This document shows positions 10,877 to 20,684 of a stretch of DNA of 60,424 nucleotides, one piece after another; position 1 is the first letter of the stretch, and the number at the start of each line of letters is the position of its first letter. The notes under the pieces are model-generated. The model searched no databases. It saw only the letters and a program-made list of their open reading frames with translations, and was not told the origin of the DNA. The stretch comes from Dehalococcoidia bacterium. GTDB lineage: Bacteria > Chloroflexota > Dehalococcoidia > Lucifugimonadales > Lucifugimonadaceae. Where the stretch lies: NCBI GenBank assembly GCA_002710135.1, contig PAOY01000032.1, positions 1-60,424 on the forward strand, written 5' to 3'. Made by a program: the position numbers and the translations under genes.

Positions 10877-11558
10877 ACTTTCTAATTTGATTAACAGCCC
10901 CAAGATATCCCAAGTCATTATTCAAAATACCTGTTCCTGAAACAAACATTCTTGCTCCACAATCATAAGGACTCTTTATAGTTTCAGATTTTATTCCACC
11001 ATCAACACCTATTAAAAAATCATTAGATTTGTTGATTTTTGCTAATTTTTCAATTTTTTCTTCTACAAAAGAAAGATAAGATTGACCACCTTCACCTGGA
11101 TAGACAGTCATAAATAATACTCTATCAATTATGTCTAAGAAAGGAAGTATTTTGGAAATCTCTGTGTCAGGGTTAATGGCTATTCCTTTTTTCATTTTTG
11201 TTTTACTTAGCATTTCAATTACATCCTTAGGATTATCTAATGACTCTATATGAAATGTAAATATATCTACTCCAATTTCAAAAAGACTATTTATATGATT
11301 AGCTGGATTATTTACCATTAGATGAGCTTCTATAGGAAGGCTAGTCAATGATCTTATTGTTCTAAGTAAAGGCTGCCCAAAGGAAATATTTTCTACAAAG
11401 TGTCCATCCATAATATCTATATGAAATTCATCTATACCAGAAAAATTTAGAGACTTAATTTCTTTTTCTAAATTCTTAAAATTTGAAGACAGTATTGAGG
11501 CACTTATAATAATATCTTTATCAGGCATTAGATTTAGCTTTGATAAAAAGTTTTGCAT
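10869..11558 (-). CDS. rpe: Ribulose-phosphate 3-epimerase
   Basis: ISASILSSNFKNLEKEI, HIDIMDGHFVENISFGQPLL, MTVYPGEGGQSYLSF, IGVDGGIKSETI. Confidence 0.93.
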   Translation of the reverse strand: MQNFLSKLNLMPDKDIIISASILSSNFKNLEKEIKSLNFSGIDEFHIDIMDGHFVENISFGQPLLRTIRSLTSLPIEAHLMVNNPANHINSLFEIGVDIFTFHIESLDNPKDVIEMLSKTKMKKGIAINPDTEISKILPFLDIIDRVLFMTVYPGEGGQSYLSFVEEKIEKLAKINKSNDFLIGVDGGIKSETIKSPYDCGARMFVSGTGILNNDLGYLGAVNQIRKSI

Positions 11559-12909
11559 TTTTAATCTGATTTTGAACAGAATTAGTAGAAGTTCCGCCTA
11601 AAGAATTTCTTTTTTCTACAGAATACTTAAGGTCAATCTGCATAACATCCTCTTCGAAAAGATCCGAAATATCCCTGAATTCATCAAAAGATAATTCATT
11701 TATAGATTTTTTTTCTTTAGTTAATTTCTGAGATACTCTTTTTATAATCCCATAAGCTTCCCTGAATGGGACTTTTTTATAAGCTAAGTAATCAGCAAAA
11801 TCAGTAGCAAGAATATCAGAATTTATAGATGATTCAAACATTATTTCCTTATTGAATGAAACCTCAGAAAACATCGTTCTTAATACTTTCAAGCTATCAA
11901 ATATCGTATCTAAAGATGACATTGCACCACTTCGATCTTCTTGTAAATCTCTATTATAGGTAAATGGCAAAGCTTTTAATGTTGTCATAAGACCCATAAA
12001 ATTCCCTAAAACTCCACCAGTTTTTCCTCTAATCAGTTCAAGATAATCAGGGTTTCTTTTTTGAGGCATTATGCTCGATCCTGTAGTAAATTGCTCAGGA
12101 AGATTTATAAAATCAAACTCATCCGTTGACCAAATAATAAATTCTTCGCATATCCTAGATAAATTTAATATAGCTGAGCTACATACATAGTGAACATCCA
12201 AAATATGATCTCTTGAAGATACTGAGTCAATTGAATTAGTTGATATTTTGCCAAAGCCTAATTCTTTAGCTAAAAATTCTCTATCAATAGGAATTGTTAC
12301 ACCTGCAAATGCACCGGATCCTAGTGGCATAATATCTAGATTATTAATACATTCATCAAGTCTATCTAAATCTCTGGATAACATCGTAAAAAATGACATT
12401 AAGTACTGAGAAAGAAGTACAGGTTGACCTTTCTGCAAATGAGTATAACCGGGCATAATAATAGAAATATTTTTTTCAGCAAGAGATACAATTTCTTCTA
12501 AAAATAATAATAATTCTTGCCTTACTTCATATAATCTATTTTTAAAGTAAAGCTTTACATCAGTTGCAACCTGATCATTTCTTGATCTTCCAAAATGTAA
12601 TTTACCTGCAGTGTCTCCTATTTTTTCATATAAAGCTTTTTCTATATTTAAGTGAATATCTTCCAAGCTACTATTCCAAGAAAAATCTCCACTTTGAATT
12701 TCATTCAAAATTTCAGTCAAGCCATCTATGATACTTTTACTTTCAGTTGATGATATCAAGTTTATTTTTTGCAGCATTTTGGAATAGGCAATTGAAACAG
12801 ATATATCTTCTTTATACATTCTTATATCAGTATCGAAAGAGGATGTAAATTCTCCAAAAATTTCTCCCCCTTGAACTGATGAGGTTTTATTTTTTTTATA
12901 TTTTTTCAA
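11521..12909 (-). CDS. argH: Argininosuccinate lyase
   Basis: LHFGRSRNDQVATD, GYTHLQKGQPV, GSSIMPQKRNPDYLELIRGKTG. Confidence 0.97.
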   Translation of the reverse strand: MKKYKKNKTSSVQGGEIFGEFTSSFDTDIRMYKEDISVSIAYSKMLQKINLISSTESKSIIDGLTEILNEIQSGDFSWNSSLEDIHLNIEKALYEKIGDTAGKLHFGRSRNDQVATDVKLYFKNRLYEVRQELLLFLEEIVSLAEKNISIIMPGYTHLQKGQPVLLSQYLMSFFTMLSRDLDRLDECINNLDIMPLGSGAFAGVTIPIDREFLAKELGFGKISTNSIDSVSSRDHILDVHYVCSSAILNLSRICEEFIIWSTDEFDFINLPEQFTTGSSIMPQKRNPDYLELIRGKTGGVLGNFMGLMTTLKALPFTYNRDLQEDRSGAMSSLDTIFDSLKVLRTMFSEVSFNKEIMFESSINSDILATDFADYLAYKKVPFREAYGIIKRVSQKLTKEKKSINELSFDEFRDISDLFEEDVMQIDLKYSVEKRNSLGGTSTNSVQNQIKNAKLFIKAKSNA

Positions 12910-12911
12910 AT

Positions 12912-14129
12912 TTATAAATCATTATATTTTTGTTTTTTTGCCTGCATTCTAGCTGGTAATGAATAAATATCTATAAAACCTTCAGCTGAACCATGATTAA
13001 AGCTATCAGTTGTAGAGTAGGTAGACATATTATAATCGTATAGTGAAAATCTAGATTTTCTACCAATAACAGTTGAGCTACCCTTAAATAACTTTAACTT
13101 TACATTTCCAGAGGTAAATTTCTGAGCATCATCCATAAAGGCTTGAATATTTTCTCTTAAATTTGTAAACCATCTCCCATCATAAACAAGATCAGAAAAT
13201 GTTGTAGAAAGAGAAGATTTAATTCTCTGTTGCTCTCTTGATAAAGTTGCTGTCTCAAGAGCTGCAAGTGCCTGGTATAAAACTACTGCAGCTGGAGTTT
13301 CATATACTTCTCTACTCTTTATTCCAACTAATCTATTTTCTAAATGATCTACTCTTCCAATTCCATGCTTTCCTGCAATAATATTAAGTTCATCTATCAG
13401 ATTTACTCCTGACATATTTTTGTTATTCAATGAAACGGGAATGCCTTGTTCAAATCCAATCTCTATAAATTCTTCTTCATTTGGCGCGTTTTCTATACTT
13501 GATGTCCATGAAAATGCATCTTCAGGTGGTGCTATCCATGTATCCTCCAAGTCTTCTCCTTCAATAGCTAAACCCCATAGATTTCTATCAATTGAATAAA
13601 CTCTATTATTGCCAACTTCTCTGATTTCTAACCCTGCTTTATTAGCATATTCTTTCTCTTCATCCCGGGTCATACCCCATTCGCGAGCTGGAGCGATAAT
13701 TTTAATAGAATCACCATCACCTGATAGGGTCATAATTGAAGCATCAAATCTAACCTGATCATTACCTTTACCGGTACAACCATGAGAAACATACTCTGCT
13801 CCATATTTTCTAGCAGTTTCAACTAATTTTTTTGACATAAGTGGTCTTGCAAAAGCTGTAGATAACGCATAAACATCCTCATACATTGCACCAGCCTTGA
13901 GGCCAGGAAAAACGTATTCGTTTACAAACTCGTCTTTTACATCTAAAATTACTGAATCAATAGCACCAGCTTTTTTAGCTTTTTCTGCTACTCCTTCAAT
14001 TTCTGGCCCTGCTCCAAGGTCAACAGTAAGAGTTATGACATCAAGGTCATAATTTTCTTTAATCCAAACAACTGATATAGTTGAATCCATACCTCCACTA
14101 TAAGCTAATACGCATTTACCTTTAGACAT
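12912..14129 (-). CDS. argG: Argininosuccinate synthase
   Basis: CVLAYSGGMDSTISVVWI, HGCTGKGNDQVRFD, IDRNLWGLAIEGEDLEDTW. Confidence 0.97.
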   Translation of the reverse strand: MSKGKCVLAYSGGMDSTISVVWIKENYDLDVITLTVDLGAGPEIEGVAEKAKKAGAIDSVILDVKDEFVNEYVFPGLKAGAMYEDVYALSTAFARPLMSKKLVETARKYGAEYVSHGCTGKGNDQVRFDASIMTLSGDGDSIKIIAPAREWGMTRDEEKEYANKAGLEIREVGNNRVYSIDRNLWGLAIEGEDLEDTWIAPPEDAFSWTSSIENAPNEEEFIEIGFEQGIPVSLNNKNMSGVNLIDELNIIAGKHGIGRVDHLENRLVGIKSREVYETPAAVVLYQALAALETATLSREQQRIKSSLSTTFSDLVYDGRWFTNLRENIQAFMDDAQKFTSGNVKLKLFKGSSTVIGRKSRFSLYDYNMSTYSTTDSFNHGSAEGFIDIYSLPARMQAKKQKYNDL

Positions 14130-14130
14130 A

Positions 14131-15339
14131 CTATTCCAATCCTTCTAATATTGATTCTATAATTTCAATTGCAGAATCAATTTCTTTTAAAGAAACATTA
14201 AGTGGTGGCATAAATCTAATCATATTAGGCCTTACTGCATTAATTAATAATCCTGCCTCTAAAGCTTCTGCTACGATTTTTGAAGAATAATCTTGATTCA
14301 TCTCAAGACCAATTAGTAATCCCATACCTCTAACTTCTGTTATGAAAGAGAATTTATTCATTAATGAAGATAATTTATCCTTCATATAGTCTCCTGATTT
14401 ATGAGCTAAAGCAGGAATATCATTTTCAACCATAAATTTTGCTGCTGCTGCGCCTGCAGCTGTTGTCAAAGCATTTCCACCAAAAGTAGACCCGTGGTCC
14501 CCTGGTTCTAAAACTGAACAAAATTCTTTTGAACAAAATGCGCCTAAAGGAGCTCCTGATCCTAATGCTTTCGCTAGAGTCATAACATCTGGTTCCACTC
14601 CATCAAATCTCTGGTAGCCAAATAAAGTTCCTAATCGTCCCATTCCTGTCTGAACTTCATCCAAAATGAACAATATATTTTTTGATTTACAAAAATCTTG
14701 AACTTCTTTGAGATATCCATCATTTGGAACATTAACCCCTCCTTCTCCTTGTAAGGGTTCAATCATAACAGCACAAGTATTGTCATTATATGCACTCTTA
14801 ATTTGTTCAATATCATTGTATTCAACATTTACAAATCCAGGCATAAGGGGCCTCCAGTTATCCTGATAATGTGGTTGACCAGTAGCAGCCATCATTGCTT
14901 GCGTTCTTCCATGAAAAGAATTTAGTGTGGTGATAATATCATAAGCACCATTTAATTTCTTTTTACCCCATTTTCTAGCAAGTTTAGCTGCACCTTCATT
15001 GGCTTCAGCTCCTGAATTGCAAAAGAATACTCTATCTAAGTCAGAATTTTCTACGATAGTTTCTGCTAATGAAAGTTGAGGAGTAGTGTAATATAGATTA
15101 CTCATTTGTAAAATTTTTCCAGCTTGATCTTTTATGGCATTTGTTACAGATTCATGAGAATGACCTAAGTTCAAAACTGCCCAGCCAGCTGTAAAATCTA
15201 AATATTCTTTCCCGTCATTGTCTCTAACAATGGTTCCTTCTCCCTCAACTAAAACAGGGGGCATTCTATTAACAACTTGCATGTAATATTTTTTTTCTAA
15301 ATTTTTGTAATCTTGCGTTGATGTCATATTTCTCTCCAA
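14131..15339 (-). CDS. argD: Acetylornithine aminotransferase
   Basis: Class-III PLP fold: FCNSGAEANEGAAKLARKWG, FILDEVQTGMGRLG, DVMTLAKALGSGAPLGAF; in the arg cluster. Confidence 0.92.
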   Translation of the reverse strand: MERNMTSTQDYKNLEKKYYMQVVNRMPPVLVEGEGTIVRDNDGKEYLDFTAGWAVLNLGHSHESVTNAIKDQAGKILQMSNLYYTTPQLSLAETIVENSDLDRVFFCNSGAEANEGAAKLARKWGKKKLNGAYDIITTLNSFHGRTQAMMAATGQPHYQDNWRPLMPGFVNVEYNDIEQIKSAYNDNTCAVMIEPLQGEGGVNVPNDGYLKEVQDFCKSKNILFILDEVQTGMGRLGTLFGYQRFDGVEPDVMTLAKALGSGAPLGAFCSKEFCSVLEPGDHGSTFGGNALTTAAGAAAAKFMVENDIPALAHKSGDYMKDKLSSLMNKFSFITEVRGMGLLIGLEMNQDYSSKIVAEALEAGLLINAVRPNMIRFMPPLNVSLKEIDSAIEIIESILEGLE

Positions 15340-15351
15340 AAAAAATGTTCT

Positions 15352-16125
15352 TTATATTATTCTAGTACCAATATTGTCATTAGTGAATGCTGATAACAAG
15401 GCTCCAGATTCTCTTCCATCAATAATTCTTCCTGTTTTTACATATTCTAAAGCATTTATACAAGCTCTTATCTTTGGAATCATTCCACCTTGAGCAATAC
15501 CTGATTCTATTAGTTCATTTGCTTGAACTTTAGTCATTTGAGGGATAACTCTTTTGTTTGCATCCATTATTCCCGGTACATCTGTTTGAAAAATTATATT
15601 TTCAGCTTTAATTTTATTTGCGATTATACCTGCAGCTGTATCTGCATTAGTATTATAAATTTGATTTTTCTTATCAATAGAAATGGCTAACGGTGATACT
15701 ATGGGCAAAAAGCCATTATCAACCAAATGCATCAAAACATCTACATTACAATTTACAATTTCTCCAACGAATCCTAGCTTTTCATCTAATTGTTTAGCTT
15801 CTAAGATTCCTGATGACCCAGATAGCCCAATAGCATTCACTTTCATATTTTGAAATTCAGTCACTATTTCAGAATTTACTTTACCAGCTAAAACTGCAAC
15901 AGCAACTTCTAATGTTTTTTGATCTGTAACACGTAGTCCTTCGACAAAATTAGGTTCAATTCCTTGCTTATTAATCCAGCTGGAGATTTCCTTTCCTCCT
16001 CCATGAACAATGATGAATTTCCATCCTCTTTTATAAAGAGTGATTATATCTTTGAAAGTGCTATCAGTTTCACCTAAGGTTGATCCTCCAATTTTGATTA
16101 CTGTTATGTTTGATGATTTATTCAT
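15352..16125 (-). CDS. argB: Acetylglutamate kinase
   Basis: VIKIGGS, IIVHGGGKEIS, NTNADTAAGIIANKIKAE, GGMIPKIRACINAL. Confidence 0.95.
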   Translation of the reverse strand: MNKSSNITVIKIGGSTLGETDSTFKDIITLYKRGWKFIIVHGGGKEISSWINKQGIEPNFVEGLRVTDQKTLEVAVAVLAGKVNSEIVTEFQNMKVNAIGLSGSSGILEAKQLDEKLGFVGEIVNCNVDVLMHLVDNGFLPIVSPLAISIDKKNQIYNTNADTAAGIIANKIKAENIIFQTDVPGIMDANKRVIPQMTKVQANELIESGIAQGGMIPKIRACINALEYVKTGRIIDGRESGALLSAFTNDNIGTRII

Positions 16126-16134
16126 TTCAAAAAT

Positions 16135-17349
16135 TTAAGTTGTATACGCAGAGTTAAATACAACATATTCCTCAGTTAACTCACTGCCCCAAGCTTTAGC
16201 TGTATTTTCGCCAACATTTAAGTTTACAGTCAAGCGAATTATTGGTTGATTCATTGCAATCACAACACTCTGGTGGTTATAAGGAGTTGCTATTCCATCG
16301 GCTACAATTTGAATATCATTTACAAAGATTTCTATTTTTGATTCATCTAAATCAATCTGAGAAGCACCAACTGCCATCATAATTCTTCCCCAGTTTGGGT
16401 CTCTTCCATAAACAGCTGTTTTTACTAAATTCGAAGAAACTATATATTTGGTAGCTTTTCTTGCATCATCTTCTGTTTTAGCTCCTTGAACAGTAGCTTC
16501 GATCAAACGAGTATTTCCTTCACCGTCTTTTGCTATTTCTTTTGCTAAGAAAATACAAACTTCGTCTAATGCTTCTAGAAATTTATCACAATCTTCTATT
16601 TTTGTTATTTTTTTATTATTTGCATTACCGTTTGTCATTATTAGAACAGTATCATTTGTTGATTGGTCTCCATCTACACTTATTTGATTAAAAGACCTAT
16701 TGACAGAACTGCTCAAGGTTTCTTTCAATACATTTTCATCAATTGAAATATCAGATGTAATAAACGCAAGCATAGTCGCCATGTTTGGATGAATCATCCC
16801 TGAACCTTTAGCTACACCCGCTACAGTAATTTCTGATCCATCAATATCAAATGAAACAGCAATCTCCTTAGTCCTTTTGTCAGTAGTAAGTATAGATCTT
16901 GCAAATCCTGGTCCATCACTATCAGAAAGCTCTATTTGTGGTATAAATTTCCTCATCAGGGCCATTGGTAGCTCTACACCAATAATACCAGTTGAGGCTA
17001 CAGCAATAGAATCTAGATCAATTGATAAAGATTTTGATGCAATTTCAGCCGTTTCCTTGGCATCTAAAAATCCCTGCTCTCCAACCGCACAATTAGCACA
17101 CCCAGAGTTTACAACCACGGCTCTCAATCTATTGTCTTGAAGTACTTTTTTTGTCCATGTAACCGAAGGGGATACAACTGAATTTTGAGTAAATGTTCCT
17201 GCACTTACACAATCAGTCTCAGAAAAAATTATTCCTATATCTCTTTTATCTTGGCCTGGTGACTTAATTCCTGCAAATATAGAGCCAGCGATAAAACCTT
17301 TCGGAGAACAAATATTTCCATTTTTAATATTTTTTATTTCATTTCCCAT
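16135..17349 (-). CDS. argJ: Bifunctional ornithine acetyltransferase / N-acetylglutamate synthase
   Basis: VVNSGCANCAVGEQGFLDA, AKGSGMIHPNMATMLAFITSD, YGRDPNWGRIMMAVG. Confidence 0.96.
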   Translation of the reverse strand: MGNEIKNIKNGNICSPKGFIAGSIFAGIKSPGQDKRDIGIIFSETDCVSAGTFTQNSVVSPSVTWTKKVLQDNRLRAVVVNSGCANCAVGEQGFLDAKETAEIASKSLSIDLDSIAVASTGIIGVELPMALMRKFIPQIELSDSDGPGFARSILTTDKRTKEIAVSFDIDGSEITVAGVAKGSGMIHPNMATMLAFITSDISIDENVLKETLSSSVNRSFNQISVDGDQSTNDTVLIMTNGNANNKKITKIEDCDKFLEALDEVCIFLAKEIAKDGEGNTRLIEATVQGAKTEDDARKATKYIVSSNLVKTAVYGRDPNWGRIMMAVGASQIDLDESKIEIFVNDIQIVADGIATPYNHQSVVIAMNQPIIRLTVNLNVGENTAKAWGSELTEEYVVFNSAYTT

Positions 17350-17738
17350 TTCAAACTCCTAGCGACTAATAAAATTAAATATTAGCTATAAAAACAATAA
17401 TATAATAATATTTCTTTAGATGACTCTATATATAAAAGCAGAATGATATGGTTTTATTTTTTAGATTAATAGTCAACTAATAAAAAATTATTTGAAAATA
17501 TTCAAAATAGGAACACTTATAGTCATAATCAAAAAAATTAAACCTATAAACCAACTTATTTTATTTAGCATGGACTCAAATTAGGTATATGAGAATAATT
17601 ATATACTCATGATAATCATATGGCTTAATTTTTAATCATTAATTAAATGGCTCAAAATAAAGTGTTGAAAAGAATTGTTTCAAAAAATAAAAATTATTAT
17701 TATTATCAGATAAACATAAATTATCAAAGAATTATTTA

Positions 17739-18686
17739 ATGACTCAGACTCAATCAAAAAATTTAGATGTCCTTATTGCAGGGCAAGGCGCAGCAGGATT
17801 TGCAGCAGGCCTATATTCGGCTAGATATCAAATGAAAACAGCTATTGTTGGTCAAGATTTTGGAGGTGAAACTGCAATAGGAGGTCTTATTGAAAATTAT
17901 CCCGGAAATATTGAGATAGACGGTTTTGATCTTATGTTGGAATTTAAAAAGCAGGTAACCGACCTTAAGGTTCCTATTATTGAGGATAATCTGAAATCTG
18001 TTACCAAGAATAAAAATCGTTTTTTATGCGAGCTTTACAATGGAGAAGTAATAGAGACGAAAACTTTGATTTTAGCAATTGGCAGAGAACGAAGAAAACT
18101 TGGTTTAAAGAATGAAGATGAATGGACTGGTAAAGGAGTGTCATATTGTTCAACATGCGATGCCCCTTTATACAAGAATAAAAATCTTGCAATAGTTGTA
18201 GGAGGAGGAAATGCAGCTGTTGAAGGAGCTATATTAATCGCAAAATATTCTAAAAAAGTGTTTCTAGTCTATAGAGGAGAAAAACTTTGGAGACCAGAGC
18301 CTATTTTGCTAGAAACATTAGAAAAGACTAAAAATGTTGAAGTAATTCTAAATAATAAAATTGCTGAACTTATTGGAAGTGATTTTGGAGGATTGCAAAA
18401 AATAAAATTAGAAAAAGCATATAAAAACGAGACTGAATATATAGTTGATGGATTAATGATTGAAGCAGGAGCTGATCCAAGAATAGAAATACCTAATTCA
18501 TTAGGAATAAATTTAGATAAAGATACAAATGAAGTTGAAGTTGATAAAGATCAGAAAACAAACATTCCTGGCATATATGCTGCAGGAGATTTAACAAATG
18601 GTTCAAACTTGAAGCAAACTATTACAGCTGCATCTCAAGGTGCTATTTCAGCATTAAGTGCATATAACTTTTGCTTAGAGAACTAA
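17739..18686 (+). CDS. trxB: Thioredoxin reductase-like FAD/NAD(P) oxidoreductase
   Basis: GQGAAGFAAGLYSAR, CSTCDAPLYKNKNLAIVVGGGNAAVEGA, GIYAAGDLTNGSNLKQTITAASQGA. Confidence 0.88.
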   Translation: MTQTQSKNLDVLIAGQGAAGFAAGLYSARYQMKTAIVGQDFGGETAIGGLIENYPGNIEIDGFDLMLEFKKQVTDLKVPIIEDNLKSVTKNKNRFLCELYNGEVIETKTLILAIGRERRKLGLKNEDEWTGKGVSYCSTCDAPLYKNKNLAIVVGGGNAAVEGAILIAKYSKKVFLVYRGEKLWRPEPILLETLEKTKNVEVILNNKIAELIGSDFGGLQKIKLEKAYKNETEYIVDGLMIEAGADPRIEIPNSLGINLDKDTNEVEVDKDQKTNIPGIYAAGDLTNGSNLKQTITAASQGAISALSAYNFCLEN

Positions 18687-19798
18687 GGTTTAGAAATTTT
18701 ATACATGCTTAATAATTTACCCCATTCAGACTTAAATGCATTCCTAACCCTTTTTTTTCCAATAAATCTTAACCAAAAAGAATTGTGATAAAGATTTGAT
18801 GCAAAATATGCCAAATGAACTAATGGGGTTCTTAGTAATAATTTTTCTAAAGGCTTAAAAGGTCCCCAGTAAATCATTTTTTGAACCTTGCTAGCAAATG
18901 TATTTTTATTCCTAGTAAAGTTCCAATTCTGGTTTTCTATTGAATCACCTATGATTTTTATCTCATTAGTTTTTGCAATACCAAGGCCATGCTCATGGGC
19001 TACTCTTAATTTAGGAATACTTAATGGATCAAAACCCATCATTTTTGCAGAAATAGAGTCTATCGCAACTTGGTCATAAGATGCCAAAATATAATTCTTA
19101 ACTCTAAAGGACATAGCTCTTGGTCCTGGACCATTTCCAACAAATGTACCATCCATCACAGCAAAAATATTTTCATGAATTTCATACTGTATTTTTAGTA
19201 AATCAACTAAGGTATTGTGAATATCTGTATGAGCCCAGTGTCTATTTTGATGAAGTAATCCTCCAAATGCATTTTTCATAGCACCAGTTATTGTAGTAAA
19301 AACATGTGTCTTTACCGTAGGAAGATGAATTATATTTGTGCCCAATAATTTCTTTGGAATATTTATGCCTTCAGGATAAATCTTATCTAGAACAATCATT
19401 TTTTGTTTCGGTTTATATTGAATCCAATTTTGACCAGGATCATCTAAAACAGTACTCTTTACAGATAACCTCTTTTCTATTCCCAAATAACCATTATTTT
19501 TTTTACCTTCATGGGCATTTACAACAACAGTTCCATTGTGAGCAACTTCTAAATTCTTAAAATCCAAACTCCTGAGTCCTCTTATTATTCCATCCAACTG
19601 CCAAGGAGCAGTGGAACAAGCAGGAAAATAATGCTGCCATGAAATATTAGCTTTCAATAAAGTTTTTATATCTTGATTAAGATGTTTGTTTATAGATGAT
19701 AATTCTAATAAACGAGCATAGTCTCCAATTACAAATTCTGGAGAGGTCTTTAGTACATAAACTTTACCAAATTTACTTTTATCAACGGTGTTTATCAT
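18683..19798 (-). CDS. DUF362 domain-containing protein (start trimmed to MINTVDKSKFGK)
   Basis: HLPTVKTHVFTTITGAMKNAFGGLLHQNRHWAHTDIHNTLVDLL and VMDGTFVGNGPGPRAM are DUF362-like. The upstream extension to 19987 antisenses the 19824 CDS and looks spurious. Confidence 0.78.
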   Translation of the reverse strand: MINTVDKSKFGKVYVLKTSPEFVIGDYARLLELSSINKHLNQDIKTLLKANISWQHYFPACSTAPWQLDGIIRGLRSLDFKNLEVAHNGTVVVNAHEGKKNNGYLGIEKRLSVKSTVLDDPGQNWIQYKPKQKMIVLDKIYPEGINIPKKLLGTNIIHLPTVKTHVFTTITGAMKNAFGGLLHQNRHWAHTDIHNTLVDLLKIQYEIHENIFAVMDGTFVGNGPGPRAMSFRVKNYILASYDQVAIDSISAKMMGFDPLSIPKLRVAHEHGLGIAKTNEIKIIGDSIENQNWNFTRNKNTFASKVQKMIYWGPFKPLEKLLLRTPLVHLAYFASNLYHNSFWLRFIGKKRVRNAFKSEWGKLLSMYKISKP

Positions 19799-19823
19799 AA
19801 TGATTAAATTATAGAATAAAAAA

Positions 19824-20648
19824 ATGATTATAGATTCACTTACACATATACTACCGAGAGAAGTTTCGGCAAATATAGAAAAATTCAAAAAAATTGATAA
19901 ATTATTTGACTGTTTATTTGATGAAAAAAGCACGATTTCTAACTCAGATGATCTTATAGAAAACATGAAAAATAATAATATAGACAAATCTATAGTTGGA
20001 GGTTTCGGCTGGAAAGATCATGGATTAGCGTCCTTGGTAAATGATTATATATATGAATCTGGGAATAAACATAAAAGCAAAATAATACCTTTATGTTCAT
20101 TGGATATATATTCAAAATTTTCAGAAGAAGAATTATTAAAATGTATTTCTAGAGGAGTAAAAGGAATTGGGGAATTACATATTGATTATGATAATAAATT
20201 AGAAAAGAATTCTAATTTCAAAAATATTTTGGCAATTGCTTCTGAAAACAATATCCCTATTTTGGTACATGGATCTGAACCAGTTGGGCACTTATATAGA
20301 GGAAAAGGAATAAACGATCCAAAAAAATTATATAATTTAGTAAAAAATAATCCTTCAAATAAATTTGTTTTTTCTCATTTTGGAGGTGGATTAGTTTTTT
20401 ATGAACAAATGCCCGAAGTCAAAAAAACATTAATAAATGTTTTCTATGACAGCTCTGCTCAACCTTTTTTATACAACAAAAATGTATATAGGAATGCGAT
20501 AAATTGCTCTTCTATAAATAAAATACTTTTTGCTACCGATTATCCACTAATTAACACAAAAAGGTGTTTATCAGAGACAGATTATCTTGATAATGAAGAA
20601 AAAAGTCAAATTTTTTCACATAACTCAATATCTGCTTATGATTTATAG
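19824..20648 (+). CDS. Amidohydrolase-2 (TIM-barrel) family protein
   Basis: MIIDSLTHILP, NIPILVHGSEPVGHLYRGKG, FVFSHFGGGL, LFATDYPLI. Confidence 0.75.
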   Translation: MIIDSLTHILPREVSANIEKFKKIDKLFDCLFDEKSTISNSDDLIENMKNNNIDKSIVGGFGWKDHGLASLVNDYIYESGNKHKSKIIPLCSLDIYSKFSEEELLKCISRGVKGIGELHIDYDNKLEKNSNFKNILAIASENNIPILVHGSEPVGHLYRGKGINDPKKLYNLVKNNPSNKFVFSHFGGGLVFYEQMPEVKKTLINVFYDSSAQPFLYNKNVYRNAINCSSINKILFATDYPLINTKRCLSETDYLDNEEKSQIFSHNSISAYDL

Positions 20649-20684
20649 TCAAAAAAAACTAGTTGAAATGTAAAATTAGTAAAC

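Noticed and set aside
17488-17571. 27-aa hydrophobic minus-strand ORF (MLNKISWFIGLIFLIMTISVPILNIFK)
   Set aside because: Could be a single-TM small protein, but short hydrophobic ORFs arise easily in AT-rich DNA; would need conservation data.
17647-17739. Possible 30-aa leader peptide (MAQNKVLKRIVSKNKNYYYYQINI...) with TAATG overlap to trxB and four Tyr codons
   Set aside because: The TAT run is expected by chance in this AT-rich spacer; no link between trxB and tyrosine control and no attenuator structure seen.
19799-19987. N-terminal extension of the DUF362 ORF
   Set aside because: Overlaps the amidohydrolase CDS on the other strand and reads as shadow sequence; ATG at 19798 gives a sensible N-terminus.
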